The notes under the pieces are model-generated. The model saw nothing but the letters and a program-made list of their open reading frames with translations, had not been told where the DNA came from and did not search any database. The translations under genes and the position numbers were made by a program. Shown one piece after another: positions 11,901-22,814 of a DNA stretch of 64,000 bases. Origin of the DNA: Gaeumannomyces sp. JS-464 (taxonomy: Eukaryota; Ascomycota; Sordariomycetes; Magnaporthales; Magnaporthaceae); the NCBI GenBank assembly GCA_002197995.1, contig NGZR01000005.1, positions 2,852,001 to 2,916,000 on the forward strand, written 5' to 3'. Positions within the stretch are counted from its first letter, which is position 1. Every line of letters begins with the position of its first letter.

Positions 11901-14059
11901 CTCGAGAAGCACTCGGCGCTCTTCCTCAGCAAGGAAGACCTGGCCAGGGACGCCGCGGCCGGCTCTGGCGCCGTCGACAAGAAGCTCTGCGCCAGGCGCG
12001 AGAGGGCCTACAACTTTTGCCCGCGCTGCGGCCGCGACCACCGCGCGCTCGGCCGGCACGCCGACCGCGTCCAGCACGACAACACCTGCAACCCGGGCGT
12101 CAACTACGCCGAGCCTCGGCCGTTCTGCTTCTGCGACGACTGCCCCGCGTCCAAGGGCGGCGCGCTGCACCTGGCCAGGGACTGCTGCGGTAGGGACGCG
12201 TGCCGCACCTACTGCTTCTGCGAGGAGTGCGGCGAGCCCAACGCCGACGGCGGCTGCCCGCACCCCGACGACAAGTGCCGCGCCAAGGACGCGCGCCACG
12301 TCGACAAGGTCCCCTACTGCATGAGGTGCGGGCTCGCCCTGGGCCCCTTCAGCGGCCCGTACCAGAGCAAGCACCTCCTCGGCTGTAGGGGCTTCAACGG
12401 GACGCCCGACGCCTTCTGCCCCTGGTGCGGCGTGGCGGCCAGCAGCGGCAAGTGGGACTGGATCGAGCACCTGCGCCGCTGCGACAAGAACACCGGGAAG
12501 AGGGAAGGGCCCGTGGATTTGATCTCGGGCGAGCCGCTGGACAGGCCGCTGCCCCCCGCCGGCAAGCCCGCCGAACTACCGCACAAGCGGGACTTTATGC
12601 TCGACTACGCGTGTGATGACCGGATCTTGCCTGACTATTGCCAAGTTTGCCTGCTCGATATCCGCCCCCACAACGCCAAGGGCCACTGGGACCACTATGA
12701 GACGGCCCACCCCGACGTTGACGGCTGGCGGGAGCATTGCCTCTATTGCAAGGACTTTTCATTCGCGTCGCTTGGCTGGGGCAACGACGAGAAGGGCACT
12801 GCGAAGAAGATCGCACACCTGCAGCACCACATCGACTGGACCAAGGATGTGTTCGATGCTATCGACATCCATGGCGAGGGCCGTGACGGCTACCTCTCGG
12901 AGATGGACGCGATGATCGACGCACAGGATGGGGCTGCTGGGCGGGGCGATGCCAGCGACCAGCCGCAGACTCGGGCAGCAGATGCTTCTCCTGTTGGAGG
13001 ACTAGGTAAGGGTAAAAAAGCGAATGGCAAGGATATTCGAAGTAGGGCAAGCCCATCGATTGCGGATGCATTCAACAGCCAGCCGCAAGGTTCGTTTTGA
13101 GCACTTTGCTGATCTTTTTCATCTCCTTTCCTTCATCATATATAGTTCCTCCCCCGATCAAGATCACTCCAGCGATGGGTGACGCACTTTCCCCGACGGA
13201 CGTCATCACGCCGTCTCCTGCGAAGACAACCCGCGGAGGTCGCGGAGGCGCCCGGGGCGGTGCTCGTGGCGGTGGCCGCGGTGGACGAGGCGCGGCGGCG
13301 GCGGCGGCGGTGAGGGCCGAGACCTCGCCTGCCAACAAAGGCAAAGGCAAGACTGTCAAGGCCGCCTTTTATGACAGCGAGAGTGAGGAGTCCTCCGAGA
13401 CCTCTAGCGACGACGACGGCCCGCACCCGGATTACCCGGGCAAGGACGACGGCGACTACGAGATGAGCGATGTGGGCAGCGTCAAGGATGAGCCGGCCGG
13501 CAAAGCCGTGGCCAAGACCGGCGACGGCAGCGCCACCAGGCGGCACGGCGAGGCCGACTCGAGCTACAAGCCCCGCAAGCCGTCCGACTGGGACGACCCG
13601 GCCCTCATCGACGAGGCCGTCTTCGACCCGCCCGTCGAGGGCAGTCCGGGCCTGCCCGCCGTCGCTGGCGGCACCAAGGCCAAGCCGGTCGACAGCACCC
13701 CGCCCGCTAGCCCGGGGGTCAAGCGGAAGCGCGCCGCGGCGGTCAAGACCCCGGCAAAGGCGGCCGCTGCCAAGGCGGCCGACGCGGCCAGCCCGGGCCC
13801 CGGGGCGAAGGCCACGCTCGCGGCAAAGAAGCGCAAGGTCGTCGCGGCGCCGGTGAAGACGCCGGCTGCTGTCAAGAAGGAGGCGGCGACGCCGGCGACC
13901 AAGAAGCGCGTGGCCTCGGCGGCCAAGCCTGCGACGGCAGCCAAGTCGGCGGCGAAGAAGAAGCTGACGGCCGGCACTGCGCCCAAGCCGCCGGCTCTGG
14001 GGGCGCCGGCGACCAGGCGGACGACTCGATCGGCTAGCCGAGCGCTAGAGGCTGCGTGA
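8955..14059 (+). CDS. large zinc-finger protein of unknown function, several frame breaks
   Basis: One long gene of about 1,640 codons is assembled from exons 8955-9526, 9642-13089 and 13146-14059. Both introns have GT-AG ends and join in phase (KRTY|AALDPKYEEF and NSQPQ|VPPPIKI). The N-terminal part is helical and charged (EKADEFAAMFEGKHAQSL). The middle third is globular, about 600 residues, not recognised. From about 11745 come many Cys/His pairs of C2H2 and related type: CPFKGCEETFHLGD, CNFCDERLYKHW, NFCPRCGRDHRALGRHADR, YCMRCGLALGPF, FCPWCGVAASSGKWDWIEHL and YCQVCLLDI. The last exon encodes an RGG-rich stretch, an acidic Ser/Asp stretch and a histone H1-like Lys/Ala/Pro tail (KTPAKAAAAKAAD), pointing to a nuclear, nucleic-acid-binding protein. 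Reading needs single-base corrections near 9207, 9830, 9958 and 11738. I do not recognise the family. Confidence 0.65.
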
Positions 14060-15600
14060 TAGGCTTGTGCGGAGGGATTGACTGAGATTTTTGGTCTGGA
14101 TGTCTTTGGTCAGTTTCTGATTGGAGTTGGCGTCTAGGTTTGGCTCTTTCTAGTTTCTGTTGGTTCAGCTCGTCCGTGGTCGCCGTCGCATCCCACCACT
14201 GGTTGATCTTGCACATTTCACATTTCATCACCCCTGGGCGACATTGGAGGACGGCTAGCCCCCAGCTCGCGACCTATTTTCATATGTTCCTGATTTCTCC
14301 CTAGGTAGCACACTATGTGTAGTTTCTAGTTTAGTGATCCAATTCCTTTGTCGAAAACGCGTGCCCCGACTGGGGACGCAAGCGAGACAAAGGAGGACGC
14401 GAGTCCAGACAGAACTCTGAGTGCGCGGTTTGGCAGTCAACGCCGCGGCTGGGCGATAAGAGGATGCGGATGGGCGCAGAGCCAAGGCCGTTGGGCTTCG
14501 CCGTTCTTGCTTCTCTATCGCATCGATTGGAACCATCCGCAGTAGGTCAGGCGGGACGGTCGTACGTGGTGTGCCCTGAGATGCAGCCCGAGACACAGGT
14601 GTCGGTTGTCGGTTGTCGGTCTTGTGCCCGAGGGCCTCCATTCAGGGGGTTCCCCGAGAGAAGGTCGAGAGCGGACGCCGACGGGGGAATTAAACCCTTG
14701 CTAGCCGGCGTGAGAACCCCTGTGGCAGCCAGTCGGAAAATTGACAGCCCTGGCTCCGTCAAAAATCGTTGGGTCCTCTTGACCGCCGGGAGCCGTCGAC
14801 AGCCGCACCGAGTTACAGGGGCCATGGGTCTGGGACCAGCGCTGTTTGGTCAGATGATGGGCCTGTGCCAGGGCGGTCCTGCGCCGGGCGGGCTGTGATA
14901 CGTAACCAAAAACAAAAAGCAACAGGCCGCTTGCCGCGTTTGTTGGAGAGCAGCAACCTCGCAGGGTCGTCTGACCTCGATCTGTGTCCGGGTCGGACTG
15001 CGCTGGCTTGCACTGATAAGAGGATGTGAATCCAATTTCATTAGTCGGTGTGCTCGGGAGGGTGGCGCTACGTGTTTGGGATGTCCGGTCTGGTGTCTCT
15101 CTTTTCTCTGTGCTCCTTTCATTGTTCCAGGCAGCTGTGACGTATTTTTGTTTTTTTACCCTCCCTAACGGCGACTTAACTCTGCTCGTGCGAGCCAACT
15201 CTTGGACTTTCTTGTTTCCTACCCGTCCGGTCTTCTTCCCGGATTCTCCTAGGGCCTACCTGCGCCTGAGAGCCCAATTGGGATTCCTCTGGTTTTCAGG
15301 CTCAGTCAACGAAACTCCAATTTCAGCTAGGAGTTATCTCGGATTCCTGGCTCGCTGCGGCCCCACTCGGTGATGCCTCCACAGTAAAGACGGCCGTCAA
15401 AAATCCAAGGCCGCGCCGACGAGAACGACAGCCGCCACCGTGAGTCAGCCCTCCTCCATGCTGGACACAATACACTCCGGCCAACTGCGCGAAGCCATAG
15501 CTTTTTATTCGTGCTCTAACGCTTCCATCCGCCCGGGCGCTTCGTTTCCTAACATGATCTCTCCCCAATTTGCAGCAAGTCTCGCCAGACTTCGGCCGCC
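14060..15600. other. intergenic region, 3' end of zinc-finger gene and promoter of sulfite oxidase gene
   Basis: No gene recognised. Open frames are short on both strands and show no motif. The last 400 bases are T/C-rich and lead into the sulfite oxidase start; an upstream intron in the leader is possible but cannot be shown. Confidence 0.5.
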
Positions 15601-17871
15601 ATGTTAGCCCGAGCTTCGACTCGCGTCGTTGCTGGCACACCACAAAGCCTACGATGCGCCCGCTCGAGGCCTCTGCCGCCCTTACCTCGACGACACCCAC
15701 CACGATGCGCCCTCTTTTATCCGCCGCAGATTCGGGCTTCCTCGACCGCGTCCCGCCCATCGCCGCCTACATCCCCAGATAACAGCCATGACACAAGCAA
15801 GTCTAGGAGACATGGGGGCAATGGGGGCCGCAAGAGAGCCACACTTCTCGCAGGAGCCACGGGCGCGTCACTGCTCGCCGCAATAGTAGCTGTCACGCAG
15901 CCAGCCTTCTCCGGCGACGAAACCAAAGCGTCAGACGGCTCTGGTCAACATCAAGATGCCTCGGCTGATGGCAGAGACCCGTCACTGCCCCGGCATCGCC
16001 TAGCCGATATCCGTGCGGATCACGGCCCGGGCTCGGACAGGCCCTGGGTCACATACGAAGACAAGGTCTACGACATAACGGACTGGGTTGGCGCCCATCC
16101 GGGTGGCGACGTGATCCTGCGCGCCGCCGGCGCCAGCATCGAGCCGTACTGGAACATCTTCACCATCCACAAAGCCCCACACGTTCGCGAGATCCTCGAC
16201 CAGTACCTGGTTGGCCTCATCGCCATCGAGGATCTGGACCGCACCACCGGTCTTCCTCCTGCTGAGGCCGTCGAGGACCCCTTCGCCTCGGACCCGGCCC
16301 GCGACCCGCGCCTGCTCACCCACACGGCCAAGCCGCGCAACGCCGAGCCGCCCGCATCCGAGCTCGCCAGCGAGTTCATCACACCCGCTGAGCTCTTCTA
16401 CGTCCGCAACCACATGTGGGTCCCGCCCGTCGAAGCCGCCGCCGCAGGCCGCCACGCCCTCACCATCGAGCTGCCATCGGGCGAGGAGCGCGTCTACACG
16501 CTCGAGGAGCTGCGATCCCGCTTCCGCGTCCACCGCGTCACTGCCGCCCTCCAGTGCAGCGGCAACCGCCGCAGCGACATGACCGCCTCTGCAAACGCCA
16601 CCAACGGCCTCCAGTGGGGAGTGGGCGCCATCTCCAACGCCGAGTGGGAGGGCGTCCGGCTCGCCGATGTGCTTCTCGATGCCGGCCTCTCGCCGTCCTC
16701 GCGGTCCCCAACCGCTGTCACTGCCAAAACTGCCTCCGGTAATGGCGACGATGACGACAACCGCGAGATGCACGTGCAGTTCTCCGCCCTCGAAGCCTAC
16801 GGCGCTTCTATCCCTCTCGCCACTGCCCTCGACCCGCGCGCCGACGTGCTGTTGGCCTTTGGCATGAACGGCCGGCCCCTCCCGCCGGACCACGGTTTCC
16901 CCCTGAGGGCCATCGTCCCTGGGCATGTGGCTGCGCGGTCCGTCAAGTGGTTGAACAGGATCGCCGTCAGCGACGAGGAGTCGACAAGCCAGTGGCAGCG
17001 CCGCGACTACAAGTGCTTCGGCCCCAACGAAGGGTCTAGCCCTGACTGGGATCGCTACCCGGCCATCCAGGAGATGCCCATCACCAGCGCCGTCACGGGC
17101 ATCTGGGTCGGCGGCTGCGTGCGCAAGGCTGGCGAGAAGGCCCCCTGGATGCTGCGCCGCACCGACGAGCACCGCGCCGCGCCGGGCGTCCGCGACCTGC
17201 CTGGCTGGCGTCGCGAGCACCACCTGGATCAGCCACCGCAAAAGGCTGCTGCTGGCGAGTCCTCGCCAGTGAATGCAGCAGCAACAGCTACCGCTGCCGA
17301 CGATGAAACGGTGACCGTGGCGCTGATGGGGTACGCGTACTCGGGCGGCGGCAAGAACATCATCCGCGTCGACGTCAGCGTCGACGGCGGCCGCACCTGG
17401 GACCAGGCCGAGCTGCTTGACGACTGCGGGCCCGACGGCAAGGGTTGCCGGGGCTCCAAGTCGTGGGCCTGGAAGCGGTGGCGCTACGTCGGCAACCTGC
17501 CCGAGTTTGCCGGGTCAGGCGGCGTCGCCGCGACCAAGGAACAAGGAAAGAAGACCGAGGAGAGCAGCAGCAGCAGCAGCAGCAGCGGGCAGAAAGAGGA
17601 GAAGGAGGTAAAGTGCACAACGGTGCTCGTCAAGGCCACCGACTCGGCGTACAACACGCAGCCCGAGAACCACACGGGCATCTACAACGTGCGCGGCAAC
17701 CTCGCCACCGCCTGGCACCGGGTGCTGGTGTGCCCCTCGTGCACCAAGACCCCCGACGGCCGCACGGTGTGGCGGACCGGCAGCGGCGTCTTTGGAGCCG
17801 GCTTCGCCAAGGGCCGGTGTATCGAGGGCGCGCCGGCCGAAGGGACGGTCGACAAGAAGAGATCGCCATGA
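15601..17871 (+). CDS. SUOX: sulfite oxidase (cytochrome b5 plus molybdopterin domains), mitochondrial
   Basis: The product oxidises sulfite to sulfate with molybdenum cofactor and passes electrons through a b5 haem to cytochrome c. The 756-residue frame has no intron and no break. An Arg/Ser/Pro-rich N-terminus followed by a hydrophobic segment (ATLLAGATGASLLAAIVAV) looks like a bipartite mitochondrial presequence sending the enzyme to the intermembrane space. The cytochrome b5 domain has HPGGD (His near residue 166) and a second haem His in the IHKAPH segment. The molybdopterin domain has LQCSGNRRSDM, whose Cys near residue 319 is the Mo ligand, followed by the dimerisation domain (GYAYSGGGKNIIRVDVSVDG). 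A Ser/Lys/Glu low-complexity insert with an AGC repeat lies at 17560-17605. Nitrate reductase is excluded because no FAD/NADPH domain follows and the b5 domain is N-terminal. Confidence 0.93.
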   Translation: MLARASTRVVAGTPQSLRCARSRPLPPLPRRHPPRCALFYPPQIRASSTASRPSPPTSPDNSHDTSKSRRHGGNGGRKRATLLAGATGASLLAAIVAVTQPAFSGDETKASDGSGQHQDASADGRDPSLPRHRLADIRADHGPGSDRPWVTYEDKVYDITDWVGAHPGGDVILRAAGASIEPYWNIFTIHKAPHVREILDQYLVGLIAIEDLDRTTGLPPAEAVEDPFASDPARDPRLLTHTAKPRNAEPPASELASEFITPAELFYVRNHMWVPPVEAAAAGRHALTIELPSGEERVYTLEELRSRFRVHRVTAALQCSGNRRSDMTASANATNGLQWGVGAISNAEWEGVRLADVLLDAGLSPSSRSPTAVTAKTASGNGDDDDNREMHVQFSALEAYGASIPLATALDPRADVLLAFGMNGRPLPPDHGFPLRAIVPGHVAARSVKWLNRIAVSDEESTSQWQRRDYKCFGPNEGSSPDWDRYPAIQEMPITSAVTGIWVGGCVRKAGEKAPWMLRRTDEHRAAPGVRDLPGWRREHHLDQPPQKAAAGESSPVNAAATATAADDETVTVALMGYAYSGGGKNIIRVDVSVDGGRTWDQAELLDDCGPDGKGCRGSKSWAWKRWRYVGNLPEFAGSGGVAATKEQGKKTEESSSSSSSSGQKEEKEVKCTTVLVKATDSAYNTQPENHTGIYNVRGNLATAWHRVLVCPSCTKTPDGRTVWRTGSGVFGAGFAKGRCIEGAPAEGTVDKKRSP

Positions 17872-18678
17872 GCATGCCGGCCCGAAGGGGAGGTTCGTTG
17901 ACTGAATTCTTGGTCCAGCGGAGCCTTGATCTGGGGTTTCAGAGCCTCCCCCATAAACTCTGCCCTCTTGCTGTACATCACCATCGTCATTGTAATGCTT
18001 TTTCCCCCTACTTTATTCCTTTAATCCGTCTAAACCGAACATTTTAGGTCTAGACCCCGAGGGTCCCACTTCATTTCCCCATGGATCCCCACGTTATTTT
18101 GGGCGCTTAGTTTCAACATCCTATACCTTGTCGCAGTGTGCTTGACGTTTTCATACCTAGTACCTATTCAATCGGGAGAGCATCGGGAGGCGGCGTTGTC
18201 GATATCAAGATCTAGAGCTTAGAATGTCGAAGCTTTCAACAAGATGAGAAAGTACTTGGCGATTTTGTTCTGCAAAATTCGTGAACTGACAGAGCGATTG
18301 TGTCTCGAGTCGAAAGGAGTGATCCAGCTCAAAGATGGCAGGGTATGACAAAAGGTGACTGCTCAAGAGATCAGGGATACGCAGAAGCAAGAATCACGTT
18401 GGCCATGACGCCATGTCAAGATGGTAAAAATTAAGAATATTTTTATGCCTGGCCTATGTGGCGCAGCTCCATGTCCAACGTTATAAAGACATGTGTTGTT
18501 GAAGCTAAAGGACAAAGAAAATCATCGTTAGACATGCAATATGTGCATATTGAATATTTTCGTTTCTTTTTTTTTTTTTCTTCGTTCATCTTCCCCTTCT
18601 CTCTCTCTCTCTGCCTCATTTCATCCCAATACATCCAGTCATGAAATGCTCGCGTGAAAAAAAAAGTCTCGCGCGCGC
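17872..18678. other. intergenic region between convergent genes
   Basis: This is shared 3' flank of the sulfite oxidase gene (+) and the dipeptidyl peptidase gene (-). It contains a T11-12 run near 18568-18579 and a (TC)n microsatellite near 18595-18612. No gene seen. Confidence 0.6.
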
Positions 18679-21027
18679 CTAGGGGAAGATGAATCGGGCC
18701 TCCTGGTTGGACTTGCGGCTCCACTGGTGCCTGAGCGGATCGCCCTTGCGGTTCCGCTCCTGGTACAGGGCCTCGATGATGGTCTTGTACATGAAGACGC
18801 CGGCGCCGTTGTAGACGATGCTGTGGTCGCTGTCGGTGTGGGCCTGGAAGTGCAGCTTTGTGGGCGGGACGCGGTCGCCGACGAGCAGGTCGACGAGCGC
18901 GGCCGTGTTCTGGTAGTGGACGTTGTCGTCGCCCGTGCCGTGGAAGATCCAGGAGCCGCCCTTGATGTTCTTGAAGCCGGCTGTCTTGCGCACGGCCGTC
19001 GAGTTGTAGCCAGCCCCGTTCATCTGGGGCGTCTTCATGTAGCGCTCCGTGTACATGGAGTCGTAGAAGCGCCAGTCGGTCACGGGCGCGCCCATGAGCG
19101 AGGCCGTGTAGACGCCCGAGTCGAGCTCGACAATCTTGGCGCCCAGGAAGCCGCCGTACGAGTGGCCAAAGTAGGCGATATGCTCCGTGTCGACGTACGA
19201 GAAGCGCTCGCCGATGGCGCGGGCGGCAAACACCTGGTCCTCGGCCTCGAGGGTGCCCAGGCGGCCGGCGACGGTGGAGCGGAAGGCGCGGCCCTTGAAG
19301 CCGGTGCCGCGGTTGTCGACCGTGTACGTGATGTACTCGAGCTCCGGGTCCGAGGCGACGTATGCCTTCCAGTTGAGGGGCGAGAAGCGCTTGTGGACCT
19401 CCTGGGCGTTGGGCCCGCCGTAAGGGATGAAGATGGCCGGGTACTTCTTGGTCGGGTCGAAGTTGGGGGGGCAGGCGCTGCATCACGTTGAGGCTGTAGC
19501 CGCCGCTCGGGTTCTCGAGCTCAAAGTATGTGATATTTGGCAGCTTGTACTCCTGCAGGCGGTCCCAGAGGGCTCGGTTGTCGGTGATGACGCGCAGCGG
19601 CTTGGTTGAGTTGATCGAGTAGAGCTCCTGGTAGGGCACGTCCGGGCCCGAGTAGGTCTGGATGTAGTAGGAGCCGCCCGACGAGAAGGAGGCCGTCCAC
19701 CAGGCCGGGACCGTGTCGTCGACGAGCGCCTTCTTCTCGCCCGTGACGTACGAGACCGAGTACAGGTGGCTCTCGGTGCTGTGGCGTTGCGTCGACGTGT
19801 AGTAGATGAGCTGGCGGGTCGTGTCGACCTTGAGGATCGCGCGCACCTCCCACTCGCCCGACGTCAGCGCCACGGCCTTGCCGCCCTTGGTCGGGTGCAG
19901 GTACAGGTGGTTCCATCCCGACTCATCCGAGAGGTCAACGTAGTACGACTGGTTGCACGAGCCGCGGAGCGGGCCGACGTAGCTGATGGCATGCTGCGGC
20001 TCCAGCCAGCCGTCGCTGCCGTCGCGCTCGCGCACCACTTTTTGGCTGAAGGCGGGCACGTCGACGACGACGAGCTTCTCCTTGTCCTGGACGCGGTTGT
20101 AGGCGCGGTAGAGCACGCTGGTGTGCTTGCCCGTGAGCCACACGACCTCGCCGATGATCAGGTCCTCGGCAGGGAATGCGTCGACCGGGATCGGGGTGCG
20201 GGTCTCGTTGCTAACGGCCAGGAGGCTGAAGGCGACTTTGGGGTTGGTGGTGCCAACCTTGGGGTAGCGCAGCTCCAGCTCCTTGGGATACTCGGGGGCG
20301 TACTTCTTGCCGTCCATGTAGTATGGGACGCGGTAGCTCTTCACGCCCGTCTCGTCGATGCTGAGGAAGGCGATGTACTCGCCGTCGGGCGAGAACCACA
20401 GCGACTTGCGGTCGCCAAAGATCTCCTCCTCGTAGACCCAGTCGGGCACGCCATGGAACAGATCCGGGCCGCCGTCAGTGGTGATCTGAGAGATTTTGCC
20501 GTTCTTGTTGAGGTACAGGTTGTTGCCGCGCACAAAGGCGATGGCGTCGCCTTTGGGTGCGAGCTCGGCGTACTGGATGTCGCCGGCCTGGTCGGGCACG
20601 ACGGGCGAGAGCTGACGCGAGGCCACGTCAAGCACAAAGTAGTTGGCCTTGTACGAGTGGCGGTAGACCTTTGTGCGGTCGGCGGCGAACAGCACCTTCT
20701 TCAGGTCCTGGCGCACCCAGTAGTCGTACATGTTTGGCGGGAACAGGCCGGCGGCAACAAAGGTCTCGCTGCTTCCCGTGGCGATGTTCTCGAAGACCAG
20801 GCCGGCGCTGGTGCTGGTGATGTACTGGCCGTCAGTGCCGCCCGTCGCGATCCATTGCACGCCCCTTGACGAGGCGCCGAACTTGGGCGCTAGGACCGTC
20901 TTCGTATGTACGTCAGGATCCGGTTGCCGTTGCCGAGCGGCTGGTGCGGCTGCCGGGCGGGTCGATGGCGGCGGCCGAGAGAGCCAGCGCCGCCACGAGC
21001 AGCGAAAGAAGAAGCGAGCAACCTCAT
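18679..21027 (-). CDS. dpp4: secreted dipeptidyl peptidase IV (S9B), with frame breaks
   Basis: The enzyme is a serine exopeptidase that removes X-Pro/X-Ala dipeptides, with an N-terminal beta-propeller and a C-terminal alpha/beta-hydrolase domain, about 780 residues as in other fungi. The start at 21027 gives a signal peptide (MRLL, then [15 protein letters not shown]) directly before IDPP and [15 protein letters not shown], matching the mature start of Aspergillus DPP IV. Propeller marks include [20 protein letters not shown]. The catalytic residues are Ser in GHSYGGF, Asp in [10 protein letters not shown] and His in DSDHSI. The nucleophile elbow has His where the family usually has Trp (GWSYGG). 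Single-base corrections are needed near 21015, 20955 and 20907 and in a G7 run at 19465-19471. Several N-glycosylation sites (NQS, NST, NIT) agree with secretion. No intron is needed. Confidence 0.88.
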
Positions 21028-22814
21028 CGTGCTGGGTGCCGACAGGGCGAGGATGAGGAGGGTGAGGAGGATGGGCAACGCAGCCTAAGCTCCAACGACC
21101 AACAAAGACGAGGGAGGCACTTCGGCGAACGCACGCACGACTCGCTGGACCGACGGCTCCTGTCAGGGGCAGCGTAGGACAGCGAGCGTGGGCGCGGCAG
21201 CAGGCCGAGGTGTTAGCTTTATGTACTCGGCGCCCCTGTCCCCGCCTGCCCTCCACGGCTTGGCAAGACGACAATCTCCATGTTCCAGTTCTGGGTCGCA
21301 CCACCCACCCATCCATCCCAGCGCCCATATCTCTCAGCTGCAGAGCTGACCGCCGCTGGGCGCGCGCCAATTTCTGCTCCTGGCCCTCCCCGCCCATCGA
21401 GCTTCCTCTTCGACGCTGGCCGCCTCCTCTTTCGCCGCGCGCCGAGACGTCCAGAGATGACGCGCGTGCCAAAGGCAATTTGCAAGCCTGCTTGGCGCAC
21501 TTATCGCACCGCCCAGAGTGTCATACCGATTGGCTCGCCCTCCCCTCCGTCTCCGCTTCTCCAACCGCTCCCCAAGACTCCAACTCCCGAAGCGGAAGGT
21601 TGAAAGAAGGGGTGGAGGGGTCCCTTGCAGGCCCTGCAGGCACATCCACAGGCGAGAAAGATGGCATTGACGAATTTGGGCAGCTCGCCACCTTGCTGAG
21701 CTTGCTTGCGGGCGGTGTCCCGGGCATGGTAGTGATCCTGATGGCCTGGCTGAATCGGTGACCGCGGCGAAGATGAAGTGGCTAATTTTGTGCTCTGGTC
21801 TCATCTTCCCTTCATCAAACTGCAATTAATCCATGTGCTGTCAATGGCCGTCGGTGTCTACCTAGGTACCTAAGGTACCTACTAGGTAGCTGTTTGACTT
21901 CAACTTTCAGTTTTGGCGCTCCATGCCCCACTCCATCCGGGACATCAACCCGAAGAATGGAACGTCAACTGTCGCCCGAGAAAAAAAGGAGGTAAAAGAA
22001 GAACGTTAGACTGGCTTCCATCGCATTTCCCAGAACCACGGGTAAATGACACGCAGACGACTGTGACGCCATTGTGTCCCGAGCTCACGTGGTGACATTT
22101 TGGTGCTGCCGTCTGCCCGGCTCTGGTTTCTGCCATAACCTGTCAACTGTATCCACTTGAATCCTTTATGATTGAGCGGAAGCAGGCGCGCAGTGAAACA
22201 ACTGAGCGGGAATACAATAAATAGAAGCTGCCTTCAATTTCTCCAGTAGACTAGCCCTAATTATGAGTAGACAAACTAAACAGGAACTCATCCCATGAAC
22301 GTTAGAAAGCTCGCGATACCCAGTCTTTCCCTTAAAAAAAAAAAATCCGTGCTTCTCTTTTTAGCATGCTTTGCGCGCCCGGCTACCCATCCGAACAGCC
22401 CTGCCCCGGAGACGCCATAGTTCAAACCAAAGATAACCAAGGAGAGACAACCAAAGACCAATCAAAACCAACAAGAGCTACAAAGCGAACAGCAAGAGAA
22501 AATTAAGGAAACCGGAATAACCAGGAATACATTCTTTTCAACAATACTGTTCAGATAGAGACCCTTGTCCCAACCTGTAACAGCGAACCGTCGAGGAAAA
22601 GTGAAAGGGAAAAAAGGAGGCTTTAGAAAGAGCATATACCCTAGAGGCTGAAGGAGAAAAGCGTCGTCGTAGTTATTAAAAAGGATAGATGCGCTCCCAA
22701 CGTCAAAAGCAAAGAGACCACCCATGCCAATCACACGACACATGTACCACATGGGTTTGAGATAGTCGGCGGGTGTTGGCGGGCAGGTTCCATCCAAGTT
22801 CCCAACGTCGTCCA
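21028..22814. other. intergenic region
   Basis: Promoter side of the dpp4 gene on the left and 3' flank of CET1 on the right. A TAGGTACC palindrome cluster lies at 21858-21890 and an A11 run near 22337. No gene recognised. Confidence 0.55.
21858..21890. repeat. near-palindromic TAGGTACCTA cluster
   Basis: Overlapping copies of the self-complementary words CCTAGG and GGTACC make an almost perfect inverted repeat of about 33 bases. Related words recur in other gaps of the window (near 18155, 26515 and 38300), always outside genes. The role is unknown. Confidence 0.5.

Noticed and set aside
13097..14059. Separate gene for the Lys/Ala-rich tail protein
   Set aside because: An intron at 13090-13145 joins it in phase to the zinc-finger protein; the first 16 or so codons of the separate frame are intron sequence.
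16000..17241. 413-codon open frame on the minus strand over sulfite oxidase
   Set aside because: It mirrors the GC-rich third positions of the real gene on + and has Ala/Gly/Arg/Val-rich composition without motifs.
15601..17871. Nitrate reductase
   Set aside because: The b5 domain is N-terminal and no FAD/NAD(P)H reductase domain follows, so sulfite oxidase fits better.
19766..20869. 367-codon plus-strand open frame over the dipeptidyl peptidase gene
   Set aside because: Antisense shadow with Val/Ala/Leu/Arg-rich sequence and no domain.
20890..21478. N-terminal extension of dipeptidyl peptidase IV from an upstream ATG at 21478
   Set aside because: The extension is low-complexity and not hydrophobic. 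A proper signal peptide and the family mature start are found from 21027 once single-base breaks are allowed.
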